Below are positions 9,654 to 19,747 of a stretch of DNA of 23,927 nt, piece after piece. The notes under the pieces were generated by a model, which did not search any database, was not told where the DNA came from, and saw only the letters and a program-made list of their open reading frames with translations. The position numbers and the translations under genes were made by a program. How positions within the stretch are numbered: position 1 is the stretch's first letter; each line of letters opens with the position of its first letter. The stretch covers positions 1-23,927 of the forward strand of contig JAGFNK010000725.1 of the NCBI GenBank assembly GCA_025769875.1. The letters run 5' to 3'. This stretch comes from Russula earlei. Its lineage: Eukaryota > Basidiomycota > Agaricomycetes > Russulales > Russulaceae.

Positions 9654-10630
9654 TTATGGGAACAGCAAAGAGGCATGCCAGTCTTGATTTAGACTCCGCT
9701 ATTCGGCAGCAGAGAGTAGTTACCGTCATGCTATGCTATGAGTCTATCTGCATTGCCTGCGACATCGTCCTGCCCGTCAGATGGAGTCTGTTGTCTTGTT
9801 CTTATTTCCGGCTGGTGGGCTTCATGTCGTTGCACTTCGGCCTTTGCATCGCGTCAACTCTTTCTGTCTTACTCTGTGAACTGTCCTTGTGACTACATCA
9901 GGGTCGACTATCGGCGCACATTCGCCGGAATATAAATATATTTGACCACAGGTAAGCATTTTAAGTACAGTGAGTGATATAGGTATGATAAGAATATAAT
10001 CACAGACGGCTAGAGGAAAAGGGAAGAGGACGAACGTACAGCGTGTATGAAAACGAGTATACATCTAGGGGGATGAATTACACATAACACATTGTTGTGC
10101 AGCATAGAGCGCAGCTAACAGGCCAAGCAACCCACCTTAGAGGTTGTGCTAATGCTCAAGTGATATTGGGGTGTAGAGTGATGTGTATACTCGTCTACAA
10201 GTATGGTATTTATACCTCTATGACCCAGGGCTGTTCCTAAGTCCAAAAGAGGTGACTACAGGTGTCCACTATATCGCGCATTAAGTGACGCGTGATGTGG
10301 AAACGTTCTAGATGCAGCATAAGGCTGCATCTTGTGATAGATAGCGTACTATGCGTAACCCTATTGCCATAAGCGCATATACTAAAGTTCTGTCTAACAC
10401 GTAACATCTATGAGCGGATCTTGAACCTTGTATGAAGGTCTTCGCCTTCTTTGATCCGTTCGGGTTCCGGTTCAACACACATGTATTCCCCAATCTGACC
10501 ATCACGCTCATAATGGCTATCAAAGCTCGTGTGGGTGAGGATCTCAGTCGGGACGGTCCCTTGAATCATACATGAGTTGACTGTGCTCGAACCGAGACCA
10601 GCCACTCACCGTCGCGCATCAAACTTATGT
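9654..10630. other. Intergenic region between array members 3 and 4
   Basis: No gene is recognised in about 980 bp. Frames are short and uncharacteristic. It holds a perfect 9-bp hairpin (10310-10332). About 90-130 bp beyond the stop of the next gene it holds a block (10501-10540) that resembles sequence downstream of two other array members. Confidence 0.5.
10310..10332. repeat. Perfect 9-bp hairpin
   Basis: AGATGCAGC pairs exactly with GCTGCATCT across the 5-base loop ATAAG. It lies in intergenic DNA about 300 bp beyond the stop of array member 4. No function can be assigned. Confidence 0.65.
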
Positions 10631-12170
10631 TCACCGACGGACCAGAAGTACAGGGAGACCTGCGGCCTGGCGACCATTGATGAATCCGGTAAACACATCG
10701 ACAGAATCACTTCCTCCAAAGTATGAGAGGTCCTTCAGCTCGGGCAATATATCCTGAGGAAGCTCTCCATCCTCCAATCGTAGACAACGAGAGACCTCCC
10801 CCATGAGTTCCTCGTCGACGACGAGGGACCTCACATTCCTGAATGACCTGAGAAGTTTGCGCCACTCTGAGCGATCTGCTCCATTGTATCTCCCAAGCCA
10901 CGAGTTAACTTTCGCATATGCGAAAGTGAGGTGTTTTACCTCCGAGAATACTGGGCTAAGCCCATCGAAGATTTCTGCCAAGGAAGATACCTGCAATCCA
11001 GGGAGTTGGCAGGGAACATCCATGTATAAAGAATACATCTTGGCCCCTTTGCGAGGATAAACTTTCACAGCCACGCCCGAGTCATCGAAGACGAACTCGG
11101 CACTGCGCAATCTGAGGTCCCTGGTTGCGCTCAGGAACTGGAGGAGGTGTGGTACGGAGAACGTCAACTCCCTGACATAAAAAAATATTTGGAGCTTCTC
11201 GAGGAGAGGTGTGGTGATGTGAGAAAGAAGCGCTTCCAGGTAAGCGTTGGCACCCCCAAACCCGAACCAGCGAAGGTTAGGCAGCGTGGCATGTGCCGTG
11301 AAGGCCATACCGAACAGTTCCCTCTCGATATCACGGGTGAGAAGGGGGGGGTAACAGTGGATCCCAAGTGTCTCTAGCTGAGGCATGAGCGAAAGACGTT
11401 GCAACAGTTCATTTGGGCGGAACGGGGGAATCCATTGAAGTGAGAGCGTGACAAGGGCAACGGAAGTGGCAAGGAGGGGGGATCCCAGTGGAAGATTGAA
11501 GTTCATGGATGTGAAGTGGCACAGACATGGCGCGCAAAAGGCCTCAGGGAGCGTCAAGCTCGAGCTCGCACCGCCCTCTGTATGAGCGTCGACGAACAGG
11601 AATTCCAGCATCGGAAATTCATCGTCGATGGCCGCGACGAGCTTTTGCAGATTTGCGACGGGCATCATGAGGCGGATGCGGCGCACGCGATTGCGGTGCC
11701 GGAGAGCAAGCATTATTCCCTCTTCTTCTTCGGCAGTGATCTCATGGTCTCCGTTGATGTAATCGAGAATGAGGGGAAGGGGAGGCGAATGTGCCAGCAT
11801 GTCGGCTACAGGCACACCATATGTACAGACAAAGCAAAGTCGAAGATAGGAAGCTGACCCGAGAATGAGGTACCGCCATCTTTGACAAACCTGCGCAACC
11901 CGATACCACCAGCGCTCGCGGCCCCATTCTCCTCCAGCTAAGATGTCGTCGTCGTCGTCCTCGGCTTCGTTTACTAGGACGGGCCGAGAGAGATAGAACA
12001 TGTTAAGAAGAGAATCATCGTCGAGGATGTGGATAGGTGTGCTGTGTGGCCAGTTGCCCAAGGACATTGGTTACTCATACCCTGATAAAGATCATAAAGG
12101 GAGCGTACCACCAGCGTGGGGTTCTCGTGGGGGACTGACTGAGAGGGATAGGCTCTGTGAGATGAGACAT
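10631..12170 (-). CDS. F-box/LRR-like protein, array member 4 (two exons, about 490 aa)
   Basis: Exon 1 (12109-12170) starts MSHLTEPIPL and ends in phase 2 before a GTACGCT donor. The intron is 67 nt (12042-12108) with acceptor ACACAG. Exon 2 is 10631-12041. The F-box core reads TPIHILDDDSLLNMFY, then an acidic stretch (EAEDDDDD), WWYRVAQVCQRWRYLIL, and leucine-rich segments such as LPNLRWFGFGGANAYLEAL and LLEKLQIFFY, ending LPVLLVRR. The start MS(H/Q)LT is shared with array member 1, which supports the spliced model over an internal ATG at 12067 that would lie in the intron. It is the closest intact relative of array member 1. The likely role is substrate selection for an SCF ubiquitin ligase, inferred from the family only. 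Confidence 0.85.
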
Positions 12171-12964
12171 AGGAGGGGAATAAGTAAGCCCTTATAGATG
12201 AAGATGCCGTACGGTCAAACTTTAAAACCAAAGACGAAGGCTGCACCAAGGCTGCGAGGCCAGATCCGTCGGCATGCCTGCCACACTCCACGTCGTCTGC
12301 TAGTAGGTTACATGTACCATGAGGCCTGTATGAAGGAAGCTGTCTTCGTCTCTGTTGACTTTCCCGCCTTGTATCTGATCGGACACGTACAGTACTCCGT
12401 ACTATCACGACAGGCAGGAAGGGATAAGTCAAGTCCAACATAAATTACATTACATAAGTAAGGTCATACTAAGGAATATTTTATTTTTACTTTTATTGTC
12501 TACTAAGTTGACTACAAGTGGTCTTGCTTTCTTTGACAGTCTCCGCTCCTCTCGAGAAAGGTGCTCACGCATCGAGCAGCCTCCATCATATTTCTTCGTC
12601 CAGTAGGTGCGCCTCTCGAGGTTTGATAGAGTCGACTTTGTGAATACATCGGGATCAGACATCAACACGGACACGGAATATGTACGATCGCGGGTAAGGC
12701 GATCTGAGTACATCGAACAATGATAGGGAGCTCGAGCAGTTGATGTGCTAATTCAAGATCCAGCTGACCAAAGAGGATGAAAGGTACGAGGTATGCGTCA
12801 TGGAAAGCTAATGTCTATGCCAAGTGCGTTCCGCGCGTCCCGAGCTCCTTACGGCCTCGAGAACTGAGAGCATCATAATCATGGTGGGAATCAGATCGAA
12901 CGATAAAAGAACAGTTCGGTAGATCATACATTAGATGGGAGCCCTGAGCGTCGCCACACCACGA
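12171..12964. other. Intergenic region between array members 4 and 5
   Basis: No supported gene. A minus-strand frame at 12450-12713 encodes a basic 87-aa peptide with no recognised motif and no splice partners, and I do not call it. The block 12861-12895 resembles sequence downstream of array members 1 and 4. Confidence 0.5.
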
Positions 12965-14657
12965 CTATCCACGCACAAGGCTTACAGGCCGGCCTGCGAT
13001 CTGCCGTGCTTTGACAAATCGGGAGAATGTGTCCCCTGCATCCGTGCCCAAGCCCGCGTCGCCGCTTCTATAATATGAAAGTTCGGTCAGCCCTGGCAGC
13101 AGCTCCATGTGGGACTCTCCATCGGTCCATTGCAGACAACGAGAGAGTTCGCCGACGAGGCTGCCATGCACGCGGAGGGCTTTCACGTTGTTAAATGACC
13201 TAAGGAGTCCGCGCCACTGCGAGCGGTCAGCCTCACTGTGCACCCCTGGCGGCGAACTGCGCTCCCTATAGTCAAGGGAGAGATTTACCACGCCGGAGGA
13301 TATGGGGCTGAGGATGTTAAAGATTCGTGCCACCGAGGATACCTGCCAGTCGAGGCCTCGGCAGGTAACGTATATGAAGGCATGTATCCTGGGTTCGTCG
13401 CGATATAGCATCGCGCCAACTCCTCCACCATGGAACCTGAGACCGGCGCCGCTGAATCTGAGGTTCCTCGCTGCGGTCATAAAAGGGAGGAGGCACGGGA
13501 GTGGTGAGGTAAATGGATTGAGCAACATGATGTGCAGCTTCTCGAGGAGAGGGGTCGTCATCCGCGGAAGAAGCGCTTCCAGATAAGCGCTTTCACCTCC
13601 GAACTCGAACCAGCGGAGATCAGGGAGGGCGACGCGTGTCTTTATCGGCGTGTTCAACAGCTCCCTCTCGACATCGCGGTTTGGGGGAGGGGGCGGAAAG
13701 GTGATCCTGAGCGTCTCCAATCGACGAACGAGCGAAAGAAGCTGGAGCAGATCATTGGGCGAGAAGTAAGCGGACGGGGGAATGTTCTGGAGCGAGAGCG
13801 CGACGACGCCCGTGGCCGTCGTGAGCAACGGAGATCCTATGGGGCAGAAAACGTTGAACAACACAAGGCGCCGCAGACGCGGCGCTCGAAGCGTGTCGGG
13901 GAGCGTCAAGTGAGCGTTGGGCTTGGTCGGAGGCCGGATGTAGAGGTAATCGAGGATCGGAAAGTCGCCATCCATGGCCATCATGAAGTTCTGCAATTTC
14001 GGAAGGGGGACCGCGAGCCGGACGCGGCGGACGCGATGACGCTGCTGAAGAGCGAGCGTTATTCGCCCTTCGTCCCTCGCCGTGATGTCGTGATGTTGAT
14101 CGAGGAGATCGACGATCAGCGGGAGGGGAGGCGAATGCGCCAGCATATCTGCCACCGGCGTGCTGCGTGTGCAGACGAGGCAGAGGCCTAGGTAAGGTGC
14201 CGAGGCGAGCAAGAGGTACCGCCATCTCCGGCAAACGTGCGCGAACTTGTACCACCAACGCTCGCGGTCCCACTCGCCTCCTTGTAAACGTGACGTGGGG
14301 TAAGTCTCGGCTTCCTCCATTAGGTCCGGGCGATAAAGATAAAATATATTGAGAAGCGAGTCGTCATCGAGGACGTGGATAAATGTGCGATGGGGTCTGG
14401 GTGCGCAGGAGCAGGTTTAAGCAGAAGCTGAAGAGAGCATGGGGGTTAAATACTTGGAGTGTTTGGGGGCGCGATTGGGTGCACTTGGGCGAGGGTAAAT
14501 AGATGTGCTACGGGTGATAGGTGTTAAGGTTGCTCGTAACCGCGTTCCAAGGAGCGTACCCCGGGTGCTGTGACTCAGGACTAGGTGCTCTTCGCCCGCG
14601 ATTTCTGACAAATGTGATAAATGGAAGACAAAGGATGGTAGATAAGCAGTGAGGCAT
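12965..14657 (-). CDS. F-box/LRR-like protein, array member 5 (two exons, about 509 aa)
   Basis: Exon 2 (12965-14396) is certain. Its reading frame extends upstream of the first in-frame ATG (14320) through the F-box core TFIHVLDDDSLLNIFYLYRP to a TAA, with an acceptor CCCAG just inside, so the N-terminus must come from another exon. The best partner is 14560-14657, which starts MPHCLSTILC, ends in phase 2, and has the same GTACGCTCC donor as the paralogues. The intron of 163 nt is longer than usual, so the exon-1 model is tentative. After WWYKFAHVCRRWRYLLL come leucine-rich segments, a proline run (FPPPPPNRDVE) and the conserved tail ending PVSLVRG. The coding sequence looks richer in G and C than the other members. 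The decayed copy at 7420-8127 derives from a gene like this one. Confidence 0.78.
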
Positions 14658-14849
14658 GGCAGGGGGGTGGGCGATGATGGATGGTGTGCCCTGTACCCTC
14701 GCCCACTCTGCGACATCTTAACAACCGTTCAGAGGTCATCGATCCAGATCTAGATTGTCATTACCAACACTACACAACAAATATAAATAACCGCCTACCA
14801 ACCGCACCTCTCCATCATGCGAGAAGAAACATACCAACAACAAACCCGC

Positions 14850-17069
14850 CTACTTTCGGTTTCTTCCCTCACCGCCACTTGGACCATCTCCGCCAGCACT
14901 ACCAGACATGGATTCCGCATTCACGCCCGTGCCGGAGCGGGCCACCTGCGTCTGGGACGGTCGAGGTGGTAGCGGATGTGAGCCATGCATCTGGGGCGGC
15001 TTCTGCTGTTGTCCACCTTGAATGGCAGCCTTGGCCGCACGCACCGCTGCAAGGCGGTCGAGCTTGGGAGGTGGTCGCGAACCCAAGTTTGTGAGTGCCG
15101 ACTCTATTGCGGCTAGGTGTTTGGAGGTCGATGTCAACGGTGATGCAGAAGAGGCGGGCTGGAGGTGAGGCTGAGCGGGTGCGGGTGCCGATAAGGACGA
15201 ACCGGAAGGTGATGGCGGTATGGTCATCATTGGACGCAGTGGCACAGATGACGGTGGCTGTTGTGACTGCAGGTCTGGATTGCTGGGAGACGCGTTGGTT
15301 CCTATCCGTTGAGACGTGTTCGCCGCACGTGCCGGGGATACAAGGGGCTGAGATTGGGGTGGCGGCATCGGTGAATAGTCTGTCACGTTGTATGAGTATT
15401 TTATCTATCCCATTTGAGGAATAAAAACACGAACTGCCAATCCGTTGCCGCTTGGCGGGCGGGTCCACGTCCATCGGGACCGGCCCATCCTGAATACTGC
15501 TCATGCTTAACGCCGCTTCGCCTTGTTTCTCGAGACGATCCAAAAAGACGAGATAGTAGCCCATGTGATCCGACTTCCACATCAAATCTTTGGTCTCCTT
15601 GCGTGCCGCCATGCGAAGGTCGTGAAGCGCGTCCGCTAGCCGTGGCGTTGAGAATTTGTCCTGGAACTCGAAAACGAGCAGGATCATCATCACGAGATCT
15701 ATCGGCGCTATTGTTGCAGGACCGCGGGTCACCCTGAGACAGTCTGGATGCGCCGTAAGCGTGTCGACAAGCAGCTGGTACGTGTGCTGCACCCGTTTCT
15801 TCCATGCCGGGTCAAGTGGCGCAGAGTCCTTGAGCCACGTGGTCTGTTGAGATGTAGTCGTGGTCGTCCGCTTGGCGAAGGGTCGTGGATCAAGGATTGT
15901 CTGAAGGGACTGCGCGATCCAACGAAACCCGGCGTCGCGCCTGTCGTTAAAGCCGAGAGAACGGAGAGGCATCGCAAATTCTGCGACCAGCTCGTGCACG
16001 TGCGACTGTCGTGGTGTCGGGGCCTCTGCCTTCATTTTCTCGGCATAGTTGAGAGCCATGCCAAGCTGTACACGCTAAGAATAAAAGACTGTGAACCCAG
16101 CAGGAACCAAGTCGGACACGATCGGACCGCACCCGAAATATCTCGCGCTCGTCATCCTCTGAGATTTCCATGTACTCAATACAGACGATCTGTTTATTGG
16201 AGAACATGCGCTTGTACTTGGTCGGGAGTTGTTTTCCAACTTTTCCAGGTTTCATCTTGTACCAGTATTTTCTCTTGCTCTCACTGCCATCGGTCAGCAC
16301 GGGGTAAAGCAGATCAGATGACGATATTTAACTCGTCTTTATCTGCGCCGTCGAACGATAGAAAGCATAAGCAAAGCAAATCAGAAGGCCGCAACGAGGA
16401 GACGTACGGTAAATCTGTTGGTGAAGCTATCGTTGAGAAGTAGGTCAGAAGATGTCAGGAGAGAGACCCACCAAGCCATCCATGAATCTGGAAATCGACC
16501 ATTTTGCATAAGTCGGGATGGGAGGAATCAATAGTCAAATGATGCTTACTTTTGGATCGAGGTCAATCGCTGCTTGCCGTCGATGCAAACCCGTCTCTCC
16601 GTGCCATCGGCTGACTGCGACACGGCTGAGGGCATAAATGAGCACCAACCATGACGAGCGAGAGGAAGATTACCGAAGATTATAGGTGGGATATAAAAAT
16701 TCCGAAATACAGAGTCAATGAGACCAATTTGCTTGATTTCCGACCAGACGACATCTGTTATACCAATAGGGGTTGACGAAGGTGGATTGAGTGGGGAAGC
16801 TGCACGCACCGCGCTGATAGTGGGGATCCAAGTCGATTATGCCTTCAACAATCTGGTCTAAAAGGTGCGGTTAGGTCGTTTCAAAGCGGTAGAAGCATGG
16901 CGGTACCGTAAAGTGCCTGGGCAGTGTAAGTTGTCGAGCGGGGCGGTCTTAGAACGTTCTTGAACGAAAAGTCATCATTGTCTGACTTTGCGCCTGTCGA
17001 TTTCTTTCTCTTCGCTATAGGGGTATCGTTCTCAGAGTCTGAGGAATAGTCTGAGGCTGAACCCATCAT
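14850..17069 (-). CDS. DUF262 (GmrS N-terminal/ParB-like fold) protein, ten exons, about 573 aa
   Basis: Exons, in order: 16907-17069, 16810-16857, 16674-16754, 16550-16625, 16472-16487, 16408-16414, 16333-16342, 16133-16283, 15435-16074, 14850-15379. All introns are 49-65 nt and GT-AG, and phases agree throughout. The N-terminus (MMGSASDYSS) is acidic/basic and low complexity. Residues 57-74 read IVEGIIDLDPHYQRDVVW. The family signature CIDGKQRLTSIQ is at 111-122, and IFRRVQLGMAL at 182-192. This is the DUF262 domain, a ParB/sulfiredoxin-like fold best known from the bacterial GmrSD restriction system, where DGQQR-type residues bind or hydrolyse nucleotide. No HNH (DUF1524) nuclease half is visible. 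Residues 390-573 are rich in Pro, Ser, Gln and Ala and probably disordered. It diverges from MAD1 over 161 bp. The role in fungi is unknown; a nuclear or nucleic-acid role is only inference. The alternative start Met2 is equally possible. Confidence 0.88.
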
Positions 17070-17230
17070 CGTTCGAGCGCTCCTAACCGCGGATTTCTTC
17101 AAATTTCGTTTATTCGTTGTGTGGAAGCGTGACTGTGACTCTGACCATGTGATTATGTCACGCGCGCCATTCCCAATCGCATCGCCTCGACTCTTTCGCG
17201 CCCAACAAGGGGAGGGGAGTGGACAGTATA
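17070..17230. promoter_or_regulatory. Divergent promoter region shared by the DUF262 gene and MAD1
   Basis: Only 161 bp separate the two start codons (17069 on minus, 17231 on plus). Both core promoters and both 5' leaders must lie here or overlap the coding starts. I see no clear TATA box. The stretch contains CACGCGCGCC and a purine run GGGGAGGGGAG just before the MAD1 start. Co-regulation is possible but not shown by sequence. Confidence 0.6.
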
Positions 17231-19747
17231 ATGAGCTCAAGGAAGGCCCCCTTACCAAAGCCTCAGGCCTCCGCGAGCAGACTAAGGACTACAACGACGA
17301 CAAAACGCGATTCGCTTGCTGCAGAGCTGGAGCGTGGTTCGTCTCCGGCCGTACCCTTTACTGCCACATCTGAGCGTCTACAGATCCGCAGCTGTCCACT
17401 GCAAAGAGACAACAGCGTGCCCATGCGCTGAATACAACCCTTTCTCAGGCAGCCCTCGAGCGCAAGCTCGCCTCCGCAGAGACGACCCGCTTACAGCTCG
17501 AAACCCGTCTCCGCGAACGCGACACGACAATAGAGCGTCTCGAAGCCGACCGCCGGTGGCTCTCCGAACGGGAGCAAGAAGAGAGGGAGGAAAAGGTGCG
17601 CATCTCGAAGGAGCGCGAGGAGGAAAAGGCGAGTGGCAAAACCCGCCACCGCCGTTTTCCCAGCTCAATGTAGGCTCCAGGCAAAAGCAGAGCAGGACAT
17701 TCGCTCCCTGCGCTCTTCGTTGAGCACCCTCCAAGAAGAGTGCGCCGATCTACAAGACAAATACGATGCCCTCTCGCACTCGACGTCCCAAAGGCTCGCC
17801 GCGCAATTCGCAGAGCTCGCCTCCCGCGAGAGCCAGGTCGAGTCCCTCTCCGCTGAGCTGCGGGAGGCGCACGAGGCGGCCACATCCCACAGCGCCGAGG
17901 TTTTGCGCCTGCAAACCTCGCTTGACGCTCACGCCGCAGCGCAGACCGATCTTGCCCGCCGCGAAGCCGAAGAGGCGAGCTGGTCCGTGCTGCGCGCCGA
18001 GCTCGCGCGCCAGGCAGAACACACGCGCCACCTCGAGGCGGCCCACTCCCGCGCGACGGCAGAGCTGAGCACCTTGCGCGAACGCCACACGGCCATCGAG
18101 GTGCTTCGCGAAGAAAATCGCGCGCTCGAGCGCCGCGCCGCCGCCGCGGACGAATTGCGCGAGACCGTCGTGCGCCTCGAGGCGGAGGCGGAGGCCGCAC
18201 GCGCAGAGCGCGAAGCGTGGTGCGTCTTTCACCCTCTTCGTTTTCCATATTCCTGGTCCGATCCCAACGGATGCGATCAGGGCGAGAAATTCGGTGCTGG
18301 ACACACCCGCTACGACCCCCGTCTCGATTACTCAGAGTTTGTCGGTCCTTCGTCTCGAACACGCGCATCTTCTCGAGGAACACGGCGCGGACCGCGCTGC
18401 ATTGCGTGAGCGCGAAGCAGAGCTTGCTGACGCACAGGCGCACGAGGCTGATGCGCGTGCGACCGCCGATGTACTCCTTCATGCCAATCGTGCCGCGGAG
18501 AACCGGGCGACGAGGGCTGAACGTGTGGCTGCGCTCGCTGAACGGGAAGTCCGATTCCTGCAGGCACTCAATGTATGTCATTCTCTTTTTGGCTCGCCGT
18601 CTCGTTTTCCCTCTGAGACCCCCCCAACCGTGTTCTACAAATAGGCAAGCTACGTAAGCGAAGAAGCTACGCAGGGTTCAGGTGACATAGACGAGGCCAA
18701 GGAACAGCACTCCAAGGACCTCGAGGTGCTGGTGAGCGAGTACAAGGCGCACATACGCGCACTTGAGACGGAGATTCAAGAGCTTGCCAAGAGGCCCGCT
18801 CTCGAACACAGCTCTGGTTTGCAAGCCTTGCGTGACGAACTGGCCAACGAGAAGAACGCTCTCCAAGAAGCACAGCGAGGTCCGTCCCGCCGTCGCATTC
18901 ACCGCACGTGTGGACCGGCTGACGTACGCTCTCCTTTTCTTTAGCTTTGGACGAGAAGGTCGAAGCGGCGGAGCAGGATAGAGACAAGATCGAGCAGCTC
19001 GAGCAGACCCTCTTCGAGCTCCGCGGCGAGATCGGCGCCGGGCGACACGTTCCGCCGGGCGTGCGCGTTCTCTCGCTGGTCGCCAACCCCGCTCAGGACT
19101 GGGCGGACCTGCGCCAGGCCGCGCTTGACAGGCTCAAGGAAGAGAACGCGGCGCTACTACAGCGCCTCTCCGTGCTCGAAGCATCCAGCATACGTGGCGG
19201 ACGCGCCTCCACCTCCACTCCCGCCGACGTCTCCACTGCCACCGCCACCGATACGAACGTCAGGGACGCGACCACCGGGCCGTCGTCGATGACGGCGGCG
19301 GCGGAAGAGCTAGTGCCACGGGCGAGCTGGACGGCCGTGTGCCAGGAAAAGGCGCAGCTGGAGGAAGAGCTGCGGCAGAAGGAGAAGCGGATGCTGCGGT
19401 TGCGCCAGGTGTTCGCGGCCAAGACAGCCGAGTTCCGCGAGGCGCTCTCGGCGATACTGGGCGTCAAGCTCGCGTTCTACGATAACGGCCAGGTACGCGT
19501 CACGTCGCAGTACGACCTCGGCGCCGCATTCGTCTTTCAGCCCGCGCCACGGAGCGCCGGGAGCGGAGGCGGGGGAGCGGCACGCATGCAACTCGTTGCG
19601 CAGGGAGAGGGCGGTCCCCAGGAGCTGCCGCAGCTTATGCGGAACTGGGTCGAGATGGAGCAGAGCATACCGTGCTTCCTGGCGAGCGTCACGCTCGAGT
19701 GCTACGATAAGTGGAAGCGAGAGCAGGAAATGAGCGTCAGGGAGTAA
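17231..19747 (+). CDS. MAD1: Spindle assembly checkpoint protein Mad1, six exons, about 739 aa
   Basis: Exons: 17231-17336, 17384-17628, 17681-18219, 18281-18572, 18645-18879, 18945-19747; phases agree throughout. Mad1 anchors Mad2 at unattached kinetochores and nuclear pores and catalyses its conversion to the closed form, which delays anaphase. Residues from about 35 to 470 are heptad-rich coiled coil dense in Glu, Ala, Arg and Leu. A Mad2-interaction motif, RVLSLVANP, is at 513-521, followed by a second helix. A Ser/Thr/Ala-rich linker covers about 553-590. The C-terminal part has EKRMLRLRQVFAAKTAEFREAL (about 619-640, containing the Bub1-binding RLK-type motif as RLR) and the RWD-like fold with VKLAFYDNGQVRVTS and ECYDKWKREQE. 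The length equals that of known Mad1 proteins. The second intron (17629-17680) appears to use a GC-AG pair. The start was chosen at the first ATG; the GTG at 17219 is not used. Confidence 0.93.
17629..17680 (+). other. GC-AG intron in MAD1
   Basis: The coding frame ends GAG-GAA-AAG, followed by GCGAGT, and resumes after CTCCAG as GCA-AAA-GCA-GAG in the correct phase. No GT nearby gives a frame-preserving splice, so the donor is most simply GC, which fits the known minor donor class AG|GCAAGT. Confidence 0.7.

Noticed and set aside
8141..9676. Unspliced 511-aa version of array member 3
   Set aside because: It is open, but it reads through a 52-nt intron whose donor, acceptor and phase match the other array genes. 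It is kept only as an alternative.
12067..12069. ATG at 12067 as start of array member 4
   Set aside because: It gives a longer open frame, but it falls inside the intron defined by the conserved GTACGCT donor and phase. The orthologous place in member 1 is not an ATG (TTG).
12450..12713. 87-aa minus-strand frame between F-box genes
   Set aside because: It is basic and short, with no recognised domain, no paralogous frame at the same place near other array members, and no splice partner.
13532..14191. 219-aa plus-strand open frame
   Set aside because: It lies wholly opposite exon 2 of array member 5, is Arg/Glu-rich and has no family features. The minus frame is clearly the coding one.
15244..15424. 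Continuation of the long minus frame 14899-16059 past 15435 as DUF262 coding sequence
   Set aside because: After 15435 that frame loses family-like composition. A GT-AG intron (15380-15434) joins in phase to the Pro/Gln/Ser-rich frame ending at 14850, which fits better.
17445..18581. Long 378-aa minus-strand open frame opposite MAD1
   Set aside because: It is antisense to GC-rich MAD1 exons, is full of Arg/Ser/Pro low complexity, and crosses MAD1 introns and exons without splice logic. It is a composition shadow.
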